DNA of 64,000 nt. Source: UBA4416 sp040387475 (lineage in GTDB: Bacteria; Bacteroidota; Bacteroidia; B-17B0; Aurantibacillaceae). The translations under genes were made by a program, and so were the position numbers. The stretch covers positions 62,001-126,000 of the forward strand of contig JAZKDT010000001.1 in NCBI GenBank assembly GCA_040387475.1, written 5' to 3'. A model generated the notes under the pieces. The model was not told the DNA's origin. It did not search any database and worked only from the letters and a program-made list of their open reading frames with translations. Below, one piece after another: positions 24,230-33,468 of this stretch. The first letter of the stretch is position 1. Every line of letters begins with the position of its first letter.

Positions 24230-26017
24230 ATGAAAAATTTATACATTCTTTTTTTTATTTCCTTTCATTGGGTTTACTCCCAAACTGTTTCCAGAGGACC
24301 CTACCTACAACAGGCAACACCAACAAGCGTTATTATAAAATGGAAAACAAGCGGCTCCACCAATACCAAAGTGAACTATGGCACGTCCCAGTCAAATTTA
24401 AATATGTCTGTAACAAATACCCTTTCTTCAACTGTTCACGAAATTAAAATTACCGGCCTTTCGCCTTATACAAAATATTACTATTCCGTGGGAACAACCA
24501 CATCAAACCTCGTAACAGCTTCGCCGGATGTTTTTTTTAGAACAGCACCAAATTATGGTCAAAAAGGGGATTACCGGTTTTGGGTAGTTGGGGATGCAGG
24601 CACAGGCGGCAACAGCCAACGCGACACACGAACATCTTTTATCAATTACAATAACAACAAAAATATTGATGGCTGGATATGGCTCGGAGATAATGCTTAC
24701 GATGGAGGGTTTGATAGTGAGTACCAGGCAAACGTATTTTCAAATAACACCTTTGAAGGCCCACTAAAAAACATTGTTGTTTGGCCGGCCATTGGAAATC
24801 ATGATTACAATCACAATATTCCATTTTCGCCCTCCCCTGCTTATTTTGATATTTTTACGCTACCAACAAATGCCGAATGTGGTGGATTAGCATCAGGAAC
24901 CGAAAAATACTATTCTTACAATTATGGCAATATTCATTTTGTTGTTCTTGATTCATATGATGTGAGCCGTTCTGCTACTGGTGCGATGGCAACATGGATT
25001 CAGAATGATCTGAATGTTAACACACAACCATGGATTATTGCATACTGGCATCATCCTCCTTACACCAAAGGAAGTCATAACTCTGACAACTCAAATTTTC
25101 TGGACGGAGAACTGGTTGATATGCGCCAAAATATTATTCCCATCCTTGAAGCAAAAGGTGTTGATCTGGTTTTAAACGGTCATAGCCATGTATATGAGCG
25201 GTCCTATTTACTGGACGGACACTACGGCTATTCTAATACATTAACATCTGCTATGAAAAAAGACAATACATCGGGAAGTTATCCTGCCGATTGTGCCTAT
25301 CATAAAAAGACCCAGGCGACAAGTGCACATAAGGGAACCGTGTATGTGGTGTGTGGTTGTTCAGGAAAAAACGACGCCAGTCCTTCATCGGGTTGGCCAC
25401 ATCCTGCAATGTACAAAGCTGATAATACTATTTATGGTTCGATGGCGGTTGATGTAAAGGATAACAAATTGGAGGGAAAATTCATCACTTCGACGGGTAC
25501 CGTTTTTGATTCTTTTACTATTATTAAAAATGCAGGTGGCAGCAAAAGCTATACGGTTTGTCCAAACGAAGCTGTTACCCTAAAATCTACATTTCCTGAT
25601 CAGGTAAATTGGTTCCCACCGGGGCAGCAATCAGATTCTATATCTTTCAGTACACCTGTGAGTACGGTAGTATACGCAACCGATCTTGCTGGCTGTATAA
25701 AAGACACATTTAATATTTCTGTCATCCTTAATTCATCGTGTGTTACCGGGATGGACGAACATATAACTAATCAGTTATCCGTTTATCCGAGTGTTCTAAC
25801 GCTAGCTGATGATCATATAGTCATAGAAAGTTCCTACCCTATCTCATCAGTTATGAAACTGATAGACATTAACGGGAAAGAATTATTAAATGAAAAAATG
25901 GCGATCATAATAGGAAAAAACAAACTCCCAATTCCTTATACACTTGCAACAGGTATTTACTTTTTGAAAATTACAACCGATACTTATGAAAAAAATTACA
26001 AACTATATGCTGAATAA
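24230..26017 (+). CDS. T9SS-secreted purple acid phosphatase-like metallophosphoesterase
   Basis: A 595-residue exported phosphatase. Signal peptide about 1-17, a fibronectin-III-like N-terminal domain (about 20-105, starting VSRGPYLQQATPTSVIIKW), then the metallophosphoesterase domain with the five PAP motifs: GDAGTGG (121), GDNAYDGG (153), GNHDYN (189), WHHPPYT and GHSHVYE. The last 80 residues, after VTGMDEH, form a T9SS type A sorting domain with YPS and GIYFLKI. It heads an operon whose next genes overlap head to tail. It probably releases phosphate from organic esters at the cell surface. Confidence 0.9.
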   Translation: MKNLYILFFISFHWVYSQTVSRGPYLQQATPTSVIIKWKTSGSTNTKVNYGTSQSNLNMSVTNTLSSTVHEIKITGLSPYTKYYYSVGTTTSNLVTASPDVFFRTAPNYGQKGDYRFWVVGDAGTGGNSQRDTRTSFINYNNNKNIDGWIWLGDNAYDGGFDSEYQANVFSNNTFEGPLKNIVVWPAIGNHDYNHNIPFSPSPAYFDIFTLPTNAECGGLASGTEKYYSYNYGNIHFVVLDSYDVSRSATGAMATWIQNDLNVNTQPWIIAYWHHPPYTKGSHNSDNSNFLDGELVDMRQNIIPILEAKGVDLVLNGHSHVYERSYLLDGHYGYSNTLTSAMKKDNTSGSYPADCAYHKKTQATSAHKGTVYVVCGCSGKNDASPSSGWPHPAMYKADNTIYGSMAVDVKDNKLEGKFITSTGTVFDSFTIIKNAGGSKSYTVCPNEAVTLKSTFPDQVNWFPPGQQSDSISFSTPVSTVVYATDLAGCIKDTFNISVILNSSCVTGMDEHITNQLSVYPSVLTLADDHIVIESSYPISSVMKLIDINGKELLNEKMAIIIGKNKLPIPYTLATGIYFLKITTDTYEKNYKLYAE

Positions 26018-27599
26018 ATTTCTACTTTCTTTTGTGTTGCTTATCACTATCCATGAAACCAGGGCGCAATGCACTACCACCAATATCGCCGGCGACTTTA
26101 TTATTAATTCAAGTATTATCTTATCAGGTACTTACAACGTAGGAGGCGCATTTAAAGTAGCCCCATTTGTTACTGTATATGTTAAAGCATACGCTGCTGG
26201 AGCTTGTGGTCAACTCATTATTAATGCTCAAAAAATAGTTATTGAAGGAACCATCGATGGAAACTATGCAGGCAATGCTGGTGGTGCGGGTGGTTTGGGA
26301 GGAAGCATTGTTAGCAGTTTAACAGGTGATCAGGTCGCAATAAATACGTGTAGCAATAAAGATAATACGGGAATTATTGTAGTTGAAGGGGGGCAGTTTG
26401 GCGCTAATGGCTCCGGCGCGGGATATGGCCTACATGGTTTAAACGGACAAAACGGCTCTGGCCCCAAACAACAATGTTTAAGCAATGACGATGAGTGCGG
26501 AATGATTGGCGGCTCTGCAGGAGCTGGCGGTGGTGGAGGTGCAAGTTATGGAGGTAATGGAACTGCTGCTGCAAACGGCGGAAACGGAAGCAATACTTAC
26601 ACGGTGAGTGGCGTCAATGTATCTACAGGCTATATTGTGTTTGCAGGAGTTGGTGGTGCAGGAGGAAATACAGGAACTGTTTTCGGAACAAGCTCGGGAA
26701 CCGATATTGATCTGGGTTCAGGAGGTGCAGGAGGCGGCGGAGGCGGTAGATCTTATGATGTTGGACTTACCGGTGGTAAGGGCGGCAACGGCGGTGGGCT
26801 AGTAAAATTGATTGCAATCGACTCTATAAATGTACCAGGAAAGATTTTTGTAAACGGTGAAAATGGAAGCAACGGTGGCGACGCTGGTAATGGTGGGATT
26901 TCTCCTAATTGTTGCTCTGATGGTTGTGACGATTCAGGAGAAGCAACTTTATCATGCGGTGCCGGTGCAGGAAGCGGCGGAGGTGGTGGTTCAGGTGGAG
27001 GTATTTATATAGAAACACAAACAGTGGCTGCTATTACAGGAACGCTGCAAAGTAACGGCGGCAATGGTGGCAACAGCGGCGCAAAAGGCAACGGAACAAG
27101 TGCTTCATATTCGGGAGGACCATTTTGTGGTAACCAAACCTTAATTAGTGGAAATGGAAATACAGGAAATAAGGGCGGTGGCGCAGGCGGCGGAAGAATT
27201 AAAATTTTTATTCCTGCCTGTTCTTCATCAACTGTAAATCCGGTTTACACTATGAATGGCGGCACGGGTGTCACAAATGCTTCCGGTGGCAGTTATAACC
27301 TTATCTGCGGAATTACAGATGTAAATGAAATTCTAAAAGAACAATATGCATTAACCGTTTTCCCAAATCCTTTTTTAGAGAACGTCACCTTGAAATTTAA
27401 ATATGATGAAACCCCGGAGAACGTAGAAGCGATACATGTGTTAAATACACTCGGTATGACATTGAAAACAATATCCTCCGACGAACTAAAAAATAACAGA
27501 AGCATTCAGATAGATTTATCTGAGCTTTCTGCTGGTATTTATTTTATAAAAACTACTATTAACAAGATAAGCTATGATTACAAGATTATTAAGCAATAG
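25986..27599 (+). CDS. Glycine-rich T9SS-exported protein, function unknown
   Basis: A 537-residue protein with signal peptide (FLLSFVLLITIHETRAQ), a beta-helix-like body whose middle is saturated with Gly runs such as GAGGGGGASYGGNG, about five paired cysteines, and a C-terminal T9SS sorting domain (LTVFPNPFLENVTLKF to the end). The Gly stretches suggest a cell-surface structural or adhesive role. No enzyme motif is visible. The ATG at 25986 overlaps the phosphatase by 32 bases; the ATG at 26007 overlaps by 11 and also gives a good signal peptide. It lies in the phosphatase operon. Confidence 0.82.
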   Translation: MKKITNYMLNKFLLSFVLLITIHETRAQCTTTNIAGDFIINSSIILSGTYNVGGAFKVAPFVTVYVKAYAAGACGQLIINAQKIVIEGTIDGNYAGNAGGAGGLGGSIVSSLTGDQVAINTCSNKDNTGIIVVEGGQFGANGSGAGYGLHGLNGQNGSGPKQQCLSNDDECGMIGGSAGAGGGGGASYGGNGTAAANGGNGSNTYTVSGVNVSTGYIVFAGVGGAGGNTGTVFGTSSGTDIDLGSGGAGGGGGGRSYDVGLTGGKGGNGGGLVKLIAIDSINVPGKIFVNGENGSNGGDAGNGGISPNCCSDGCDDSGEATLSCGAGAGSGGGGGSGGGIYIETQTVAAITGTLQSNGGNGGNSGAKGNGTSASYSGGPFCGNQTLISGNGNTGNKGGGAGGGRIKIFIPACSSSTVNPVYTMNGGTGVTNASGGSYNLICGITDVNEILKEQYALTVFPNPFLENVTLKFKYDETPENVEAIHVLNTLGMTLKTISSDELKNNRSIQIDLSELSAGIYFIKTTINKISYDYKIIKQ

Positions 27600-29469
27600 A
27601 TCTATTTCCACGCTATTATGGTTTCCTTTTTTCTGCATTGTTTTTAAACTAAATGCACAAACCTTAAGAACAACTTCGTTAGAGCCATGTCTTGCTCCGT
27701 TTTATCACGGTGTTGCATCAGGTGATCCATTGTCAGACCGGGTTATTATATGGACACGTGTAACGCCTGATACAATTTCTTTTAATCCGATATTAGTGTC
27801 CTGGCAAATGGCAACCGATACGGGAATGACAAATGTCGTTCAGGGCGGAAGTGCATTAACCGATAACACAATAGATTATACGGTTAAGATCGATGCCTCC
27901 GGGCTCATCGCAAATACATGGTACTATTATGAATTCAGTTACAACGGACAAAAATCTCCACGAGGACGAACAAGAACTGCACCGGTGAGCGGAGCTGATA
28001 GTTTAAGATTTGCCATCGTATCCTGCGCAAATTTGGAAGCAGGCTTTTTTAATGCTTACAAAGTTCTATTGAATAGGGCCGACTTCGATGCGGTGATTTG
28101 TTTGGGAGATTACATTTACGAATACCAATCGGGCGGCTATTCGCCAAATACAACTGCAAACCGCCAATGGTTACCCGCCAATGAGATCTTATCATTAAAT
28201 GATTACAGGCAACGCTATTCAACCTATCATTTGGATGATGACCTGAGAAGATTACATCAACAATTTCCTTTTATTACGATTTGGGATGATCATGAGTCGG
28301 CAAATGACTCATGGATGAATGGTGCAGAGAATCATACAACAGCAACCGAAGGTCCTTTTGCTATACGAAAGGCTAATGCCAAACAAGCGTACTTTGAATG
28401 GTTGCCCATAAGACAACAGGTTGGAACGGTTGACCCCTATCAGCTGTTCCGAAAATTATCCTACGGAACCCTTGTAGATTTTATTATGCTCGATACGCGG
28501 CTTCATGGCCGCGACCTGCAAGCAGGCACTACAGGCGCTGCTATCACATCCACGAACAGGCAATTGTTAGGGACTGATCAATTTACCTGGCTTGGAAACC
28601 GATTAGATTCTTCGACTGCACAATGGAAAGTTTTAACACAACAAGTGATGATTGCTCCTTTAAAAGTTTTCGGACAGGCGGTTAACGGTGATCAGTGGGA
28701 TGGATATCCAGCGGAGAGGACACGCGTATTTAATCACATATTAAGCCATAATATTACGAATGTAGTTGCTATAACAGGTGATATTCATTCCTCCTGGGCC
28801 AACGATCTGCCCACCGGAACCTACAATGGGTCTACTGGCGCGGGTTCAGCGGGAGTTGAATTTGTAGGGCCCAGTGTTACTTCTCCAGGGATGAGCATTC
28901 CATTGGGTGCAGCAGCTATTCAAGCATCTAATTCACACATTAAATATGCTGATCTTTCACAACACGGGTTTATGATACTGGACATCAATACAACAAGAAC
29001 CCAAAACGATTGGTATTATATAAATACTATTGATCAGTCATCCGGCGTTTACAGTTACGCAAAATCGATGTACGTCAATCAATCAGAGCGATTTTTAAGG
29101 TCTACTAATTCAGCAAGTATGCCACGTAATTCGGTATATGGTATTATGGCGCCAAATTGTCCGAGAGTTTTGAATATTTCCACAGGACTTTTCGATATGA
29201 ATAACACTGTTAAAATATTGAATGTGTTCCCTAATCCAGCTCAAAGAGAATTGATAATTAGTTTTTTAGGAGAACAGGTAAAGAATGGCAAAGTCATCAT
29301 ATATAATGCGGTTGGACAATATGTGTATGAGTATAATTTCTCGGAAAGTGATCTGTATAATAATCAGCTACCGATTAACATAAGTTCAATGGCTATAGGT
29401 TTGTATAATGGATTGGTTGAAATAAATCACCAGGCCACATTCTTCAAATTTGTTAAGGAAGCGGATTAA
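27574..29469 (+). CDS. PhoD-family alkaline phosphatase, T9SS-exported
   Basis: A 631-residue secreted phosphatase. It has a signal peptide, a PhoD N-terminal domain starting PFYHGVASGDPLSDRVIIWTR, and the metallophosphatase core with LGDYIYEYQ, WDDHESANDS and GDIHSSWAND. In PhoD these ligands hold Fe/Ca and cleave phosphodi- and monoesters. The tail NVFPNPAQRELIISFLG with GLYNGLVEI is a T9SS type A domain. The start overlaps the Gly-rich gene by 26 bases. It is the second secreted phosphatase of the island. Confidence 0.9.
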   Translation: MITRLLSNRSISTLLWFPFFCIVFKLNAQTLRTTSLEPCLAPFYHGVASGDPLSDRVIIWTRVTPDTISFNPILVSWQMATDTGMTNVVQGGSALTDNTIDYTVKIDASGLIANTWYYYEFSYNGQKSPRGRTRTAPVSGADSLRFAIVSCANLEAGFFNAYKVLLNRADFDAVICLGDYIYEYQSGGYSPNTTANRQWLPANEILSLNDYRQRYSTYHLDDDLRRLHQQFPFITIWDDHESANDSWMNGAENHTTATEGPFAIRKANAKQAYFEWLPIRQQVGTVDPYQLFRKLSYGTLVDFIMLDTRLHGRDLQAGTTGAAITSTNRQLLGTDQFTWLGNRLDSSTAQWKVLTQQVMIAPLKVFGQAVNGDQWDGYPAERTRVFNHILSHNITNVVAITGDIHSSWANDLPTGTYNGSTGAGSAGVEFVGPSVTSPGMSIPLGAAAIQASNSHIKYADLSQHGFMILDINTTRTQNDWYYINTIDQSSGVYSYAKSMYVNQSERFLRSTNSASMPRNSVYGIMAPNCPRVLNISTGLFDMNNTVKILNVFPNPAQRELIISFLGEQVKNGKVIIYNAVGQYVYEYNFSESDLYNNQLPINISSMAIGLYNGLVEINHQATFFKFVKEAD

Positions 29470-31385
29470 TGATGCCTGAACGCGTAGGCAACAGAGCAAA
29501 AACCGTTTTTCTGTCTTTAATAATAATTGCAAGTTGTTGTTTCCTTAGTTATAAAAAAACAGCTGAGAGGTACGAGTATGTAAATTCTCAGACAATAAAG
29601 CTGATCTCCATCCTCGAAAGATCGATTAATCTTGCGGATTCCGCCTTTGTTCCAGCAAAATTTAAACAGTTAAGAGTTGACTATTTTCAGGCTCGCGAGT
29701 ATTACAAGCACATACAGTGTTTTATTGAATACTGTGCGCCGTTTGACGTTAAATATTTTATCAATGGTCCACTGGTAAAAAAATCAGATTTGGAAATTGG
29801 CGCCCGAATTGTAGATCCTCATGGATTCCAGGTAGTGGAAGAACAGTTGTTTGGAATTGATTCTATAGATGTAAAACTACTAAAAAGCGAATTACAACTG
29901 CTGAAAGGTTCGTTTATGAGCTTCCAAAATAAACTTCCTGATATCACACTTACTGATTCTCAGCAATTGGAAGCCATGCAGTTTGAATTGATTCGTATGA
30001 GCAGTTTATCCTTAAATGGAGCGGATGCAACCTATACAAAAACAAATGTTTCAGAATGCATGCATGTTTTTCAGGGCTTTAGATCTCTATTAAACATCAT
30101 TAAAAAAAAGTATAGCGAAAGTAACTATCCGGTTAAAACTCATCTTCAGCTAATTTCTAAAATACAGCTGGCAGAAACTTACTGTTCGTTTCATAAAGAT
30201 TATGATTCATTTAACAGGTTATATTTTATAACACGTTATATAAAACCCATTTATACTCTATTGGTGGAGTTGCATACCTGTAAGCTATTTCCCTTAACGC
30301 CTGTAAACTATGCTATTGACCTAAGCAACAACAAATTATTTGAGCGTCCTTCCTACAATTTAAATTACTTCTCGGTTAAAGCCGTTGATACTGTTGGAAA
30401 TTCGCTTCAAGCCAAATTAGGCGAATTACTTTTCTTTGATCCGGTGTTATCAGGTAATAATCAAAGAGCATGTGCGTCATGCCATAAGCCTGAAATGGCT
30501 TTTAGTGACGGGCTAGAAAAAAGCCTGGCTTTTGAAAATAAAAATGCATTAGACAGAAATACACCGTCTTTGCTCAACACAATATTCCAAAAACAATTTT
30601 TTTATGACGGAAGGGCTCGTCAGTTAGAACAGCAGGCAAATGATGTGCTACATAATCAAAAGGAAATGAATACTTCGATTGATGAAATGATCCACAGATT
30701 AACCCAAAGTGAAGCATACAAACACTTGTTCAAAAAATCGTATAAAGGCACAGCAGATACGGCGATCAGTTACTATGGTGTTTTAAAAGCTATTACAGAA
30801 TATGAGAAAACACTGGTGTCGATGAATAGCCGATTTGATAAGTATATAAAAGGCGACTACAAACAATTATCACTCCAGGAAATAAATGGGTATACTATTT
30901 TTTCAGGAAAAGCACTATGTGGAAGTTGTCATTTTTTTCCGCTATTCAACGGATTAGTACCGCCGGTATATAATGATACAGAATATGAAGTGATTGGTGT
31001 GCCGGAAACAGCCACAAGTAAATCTATAGATAAAGATGAAGGACGACGCCTCATATCAAAAGCTTACATACATCAATATGCCTTTAAAACGCCAACCATC
31101 AGGAATAGTCAATTAACAGCGCCTTATATGCATAATGGCATTTACAAAACGTTAGATGAAGTTATCGAATTTTACAATAAAGGTGGGGGACAAGGCCTGG
31201 GCATTTCTATTCCACATCAAACTTTACCATTTGATTCGCTCGGTTTAAGTAAGAAAGAAATTGCCGCTATAAAATCTTTTATAATTTCCTTAACTGATAC
31301 TGCTGGGCTTACACATAAGCCCGATCGTCTTCCGGTATTTGCTGATCCAAAACTTAATAATCGCAAAATAGGAGGCGTCTACTAA
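29469..31385 (+). CDS. Di-haem cytochrome c peroxidase / MauG-like lipoprotein
   Basis: A 638-residue protein. An N-terminal lipoprotein-like signal (IIIASCCFLS) leads to a 300-residue helical extension, then the bacterial di-haem peroxidase domain with haem sites CASCHKP (about 336-342) and CGSCHFF (about 484-490). The family reduces H2O2 or oxidises substrates in the periplasm. The start codon shares one base with the stop codon of the PhoD gene. The long N-terminal extension is common in the Bacteroidota branch. Why a peroxidase is coupled to phosphatases is unclear. Confidence 0.88.
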   Translation: MMPERVGNRAKTVFLSLIIIASCCFLSYKKTAERYEYVNSQTIKLISILERSINLADSAFVPAKFKQLRVDYFQAREYYKHIQCFIEYCAPFDVKYFINGPLVKKSDLEIGARIVDPHGFQVVEEQLFGIDSIDVKLLKSELQLLKGSFMSFQNKLPDITLTDSQQLEAMQFELIRMSSLSLNGADATYTKTNVSECMHVFQGFRSLLNIIKKKYSESNYPVKTHLQLISKIQLAETYCSFHKDYDSFNRLYFITRYIKPIYTLLVELHTCKLFPLTPVNYAIDLSNNKLFERPSYNLNYFSVKAVDTVGNSLQAKLGELLFFDPVLSGNNQRACASCHKPEMAFSDGLEKSLAFENKNALDRNTPSLLNTIFQKQFFYDGRARQLEQQANDVLHNQKEMNTSIDEMIHRLTQSEAYKHLFKKSYKGTADTAISYYGVLKAITEYEKTLVSMNSRFDKYIKGDYKQLSLQEINGYTIFSGKALCGSCHFFPLFNGLVPPVYNDTEYEVIGVPETATSKSIDKDEGRRLISKAYIHQYAFKTPTIRNSQLTAPYMHNGIYKTLDEVIEFYNKGGGQGLGISIPHQTLPFDSLGLSKKEIAAIKSFIISLTDTAGLTHKPDRLPVFADPKLNNRKIGGVY

Positions 31386-31493
31386 ATTAATCGTGTATTT
31401 TTTTGCATTGGTCTAAATAGTATTTTCCTAACATTAGATTCATAAACACATAAGATTGTGGACGCATTTTTGCGGAAAATTTATAACACAGAT

Positions 31494-32408
31494 ATGAAAT
31501 ATATATACGCACTAATTTTTATTCCCATTGCATTCAATAGCTGCAAAGAACAAAAGAAACAGGATCCTGAACTAACCGAAATAGTCAGGAGAAACACAAT
31601 CATTATTAAAGGTTCAGATACAGAACTCCCCATGGTGAAAGATCTGTCGCGAGCCTTCAGGAGAGAACATACCGAAGTAACGATTGATCTTTCAGGTGGA
31701 GGCAGTGGAGTCGGTATTGAAGCATTGATCAATAACGAAACCGATATAGCCAACTCTTCGCGTGAAATGAAACAGGTTGAAATTTTACGCGCCAAAAAAA
31801 ATGGAGTTAATCCAATAGCTATTATGTTTTCAGTGGATGCTTTAGCGATCATCACGCATTCAAAATTAGGGGTAGACAGTTTATCAACGGAGCAACTTGT
31901 GCAAATATTCTCAGGACAGATCACCAATTGGAAAGATGTAGGCGGACCAGATCTCACCATTGTTATTTATGGAAGAGATAGTGTGTCAGGAACTTACTCC
32001 TATTTGAAAGATAAGTTTATCAGAGCGCCTTATAGCGCTAAAGTAAAGCAAATGCATGGCAACGCCGAAATAGTGAACGCCGTACAAAATAATAAAGCTG
32101 CCATTGGATATGCCGGTGTTGGTTTTTTAATGGACGAAAATGGTAAACCCAATGGAAACATATGGGCTATGCCTATATATTTAAAAGGATCCCGTGCCTA
32201 TTCACCTTACGAAGTAGCGGCAGTTAAAAAAGGAGATTATGTATTAACGAGGCCTTTGTACCAATATATTAATGGCAAACCTAAAACTCAGATTTATGAT
32301 TTCATTATGTCAGAACTCACATTAAGAGGGCAGGACATCATCAAAATGCACGGCTACTTTCCGATCAATGACTACCAAAGTGAAATTAACCGGTTAAACG
32401 GTTTGTAG
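31494..32408 (+). CDS. PstS-like phosphate-binding lipoprotein
   Basis: A 304-residue substrate-binding lipoprotein. After a lipobox-like FIPIAFNSC, it shows IIIKGSDTELPMVKDL and then LSGGGSGVGIEALINNETDIANSS, the phosphate-binding loops of the PstS/SphX family, and later RDSVSGTYSYLKDKFI. It starts at the ATG at 31494, since the longer frame from a GTG at 31458 has no signal peptide at its start. No pstC, pstA, pstB or phoU follows, so here it stands alone. It fits the phosphatases upstream by function. Confidence 0.85.
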   Translation: MKYIYALIFIPIAFNSCKEQKKQDPELTEIVRRNTIIIKGSDTELPMVKDLSRAFRREHTEVTIDLSGGGSGVGIEALINNETDIANSSREMKQVEILRAKKNGVNPIAIMFSVDALAIITHSKLGVDSLSTEQLVQIFSGQITNWKDVGGPDLTIVIYGRDSVSGTYSYLKDKFIRAPYSAKVKQMHGNAEIVNAVQNNKAAIGYAGVGFLMDENGKPNGNIWAMPIYLKGSRAYSPYEVAAVKKGDYVLTRPLYQYINGKPKTQIYDFIMSELTLRGQDIIKMHGYFPINDYQSEINRLNGL

Positions 32409-32422
32409 TATACACAGATAGG

Positions 32423-33046
32423 ATGGCACGTTTAATAATACCAATAGGCATTGACATTGAAACTGTAAAAACAGTATTTGGGTCAAAAAATGATCTATTA
32501 TTTGAACAGGTCATTAAATCCAATTGTTTTAAAAAGTTAGATGAGGAATTTAGTTTCAAAAGGGAGCTGGCCGATATCATTTTTAAGTATATACTTCCGG
32601 AGAACAGAGTTGTAACCTCCTCCAGGTTATTTGGATTGATCAAAGGCAATGACGGCAGAGGTCTTGAAGGAGAATGGAATGATTATGGATATGCCCTTTT
32701 GGTTATATGCTGCCATGTGGGAGTTACATTCAGTAAAGACAACTCAGAATTTGTTTACGGTGATAGTTGGTGGCAGATCAATACCCTATTACGCACCAAC
32801 GGGTCGGGTTTAGATCTATCCCGAATGATAGAGAGCAGGCAAATTTTTGACACGCCTTTTGAACAGGCAGATATCTATACAAATTTCTACAGCAAAAAAG
32901 AAGTGGTTGAATTTAGTTCCCATATGTTGATCATGGAAAAAGACATAGAAGAGAAAAATAAACTATTATTCAACACATTAAAGAAAGGACTTTTGCAATG
33001 CATTGACAAGAGCCTTGACCTGGTGATATTTTCGTATGAGATCTAA
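32423..33046 (+). CDS. Uncharacterised protein (possibly DUF7691-like)
   Basis: A 207-residue soluble protein starting 14 bases after the PstS-like gene. The opening MARLIIPIGIDIETVKTVFGSKND, then a helical middle and VYGDSWWQINTLLRT, resemble a family of small proteins with an N-terminal segment of the form DxxxxxxxFGSKN; I recall it as DUF7691 but with low certainty. No signal peptide or metal motif is seen. The position suggests co-transcription with the binding protein. Confidence 0.6.
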   Translation: MARLIIPIGIDIETVKTVFGSKNDLLFEQVIKSNCFKKLDEEFSFKRELADIIFKYILPENRVVTSSRLFGLIKGNDGRGLEGEWNDYGYALLVICCHVGVTFSKDNSEFVYGDSWWQINTLLRTNGSGLDLSRMIESRQIFDTPFEQADIYTNFYSKKEVVEFSSHMLIMEKDIEEKNKLLFNTLKKGLLQCIDKSLDLVIFSYEI

Positions 33047-33228
33047 ATCTCACCTCCAAAGTAAAGTTATTGTTATTAATATTACCATATCATTAAATTT
33101 AATATTTGATTAACGCATATTCATTGTATTTTTACGTGCGCTAAATTTTATAATAAATTATTCTTTTTGCCTCCCGATAAAGTGAGGTTGTATAATAAGG
33201 ATATAGCAATAAAAAACAAAAACCAGAT

Positions 33229-33402
33229 ATGAAAAAAGACAGCAAAGAAATGCTAAAAACTATCATTAGCAACCAGGAATTAATCATGAAAGCTTTAAAA
33301 ATTGACGTTCCTGCTAAAGAAATAAAAAAAACAGAGCCAAAAAAAACAGAGCCGAAAAAAATTGTAGTTAAAAAGGCTGTTAAAAAAGTTTCCAAAAAAT
33401 AA
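33229..33402 (+). CDS. 57-residue Lys-rich basic protein
   Basis: ATG at 33229 to TAA at 33400-33402 encode 57 residues. The first 26 are helical-looking (MKKDSKEMLKTIISNQELIM), and the rest is a Lys-rich tail, with a KKTEP direct repeat at about residues 33-42 and then VVKKAVKKVSKK, resembling the tail of histone-like and Lys/Ala/Pro-rich DNA-binding proteins of bacteria. It has its own terminator. The preceding 182 bases are AT-rich with no clear promoter. Coding use looks natural, so I consider it real, but function is a guess. Confidence 0.6.
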   Translation: MKKDSKEMLKTIISNQELIMKALKIDVPAKEIKKTEPKKTEPKKIVVKKAVKKVSKK

Positions 33403-33417
33403 TCCGGTCTACACCAA

Positions 33418-33448
33418 AAAAAAGCCCTGTTGTTAACAGGGCTTTTTT
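33418..33448. terminator. Terminator between convergent genes
   Basis: Stem AAAAAGCCCTGTT / AACAGGGCTTTTT with a GTT loop lies 16 bases after the small Lys-rich gene and 21 bases before the end of the minus-strand giant gene, and can act for both. Confidence 0.85.
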
Positions 33449-33468
33449 ATTGATCGCAATTATGTTTA

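Noticed and set aside
33141..33395. 84-residue minus-strand frame with FFGSVFF repeats
   Set aside because: It is the complement of the Lys-rich small gene and reflects AAA/TTT codons.
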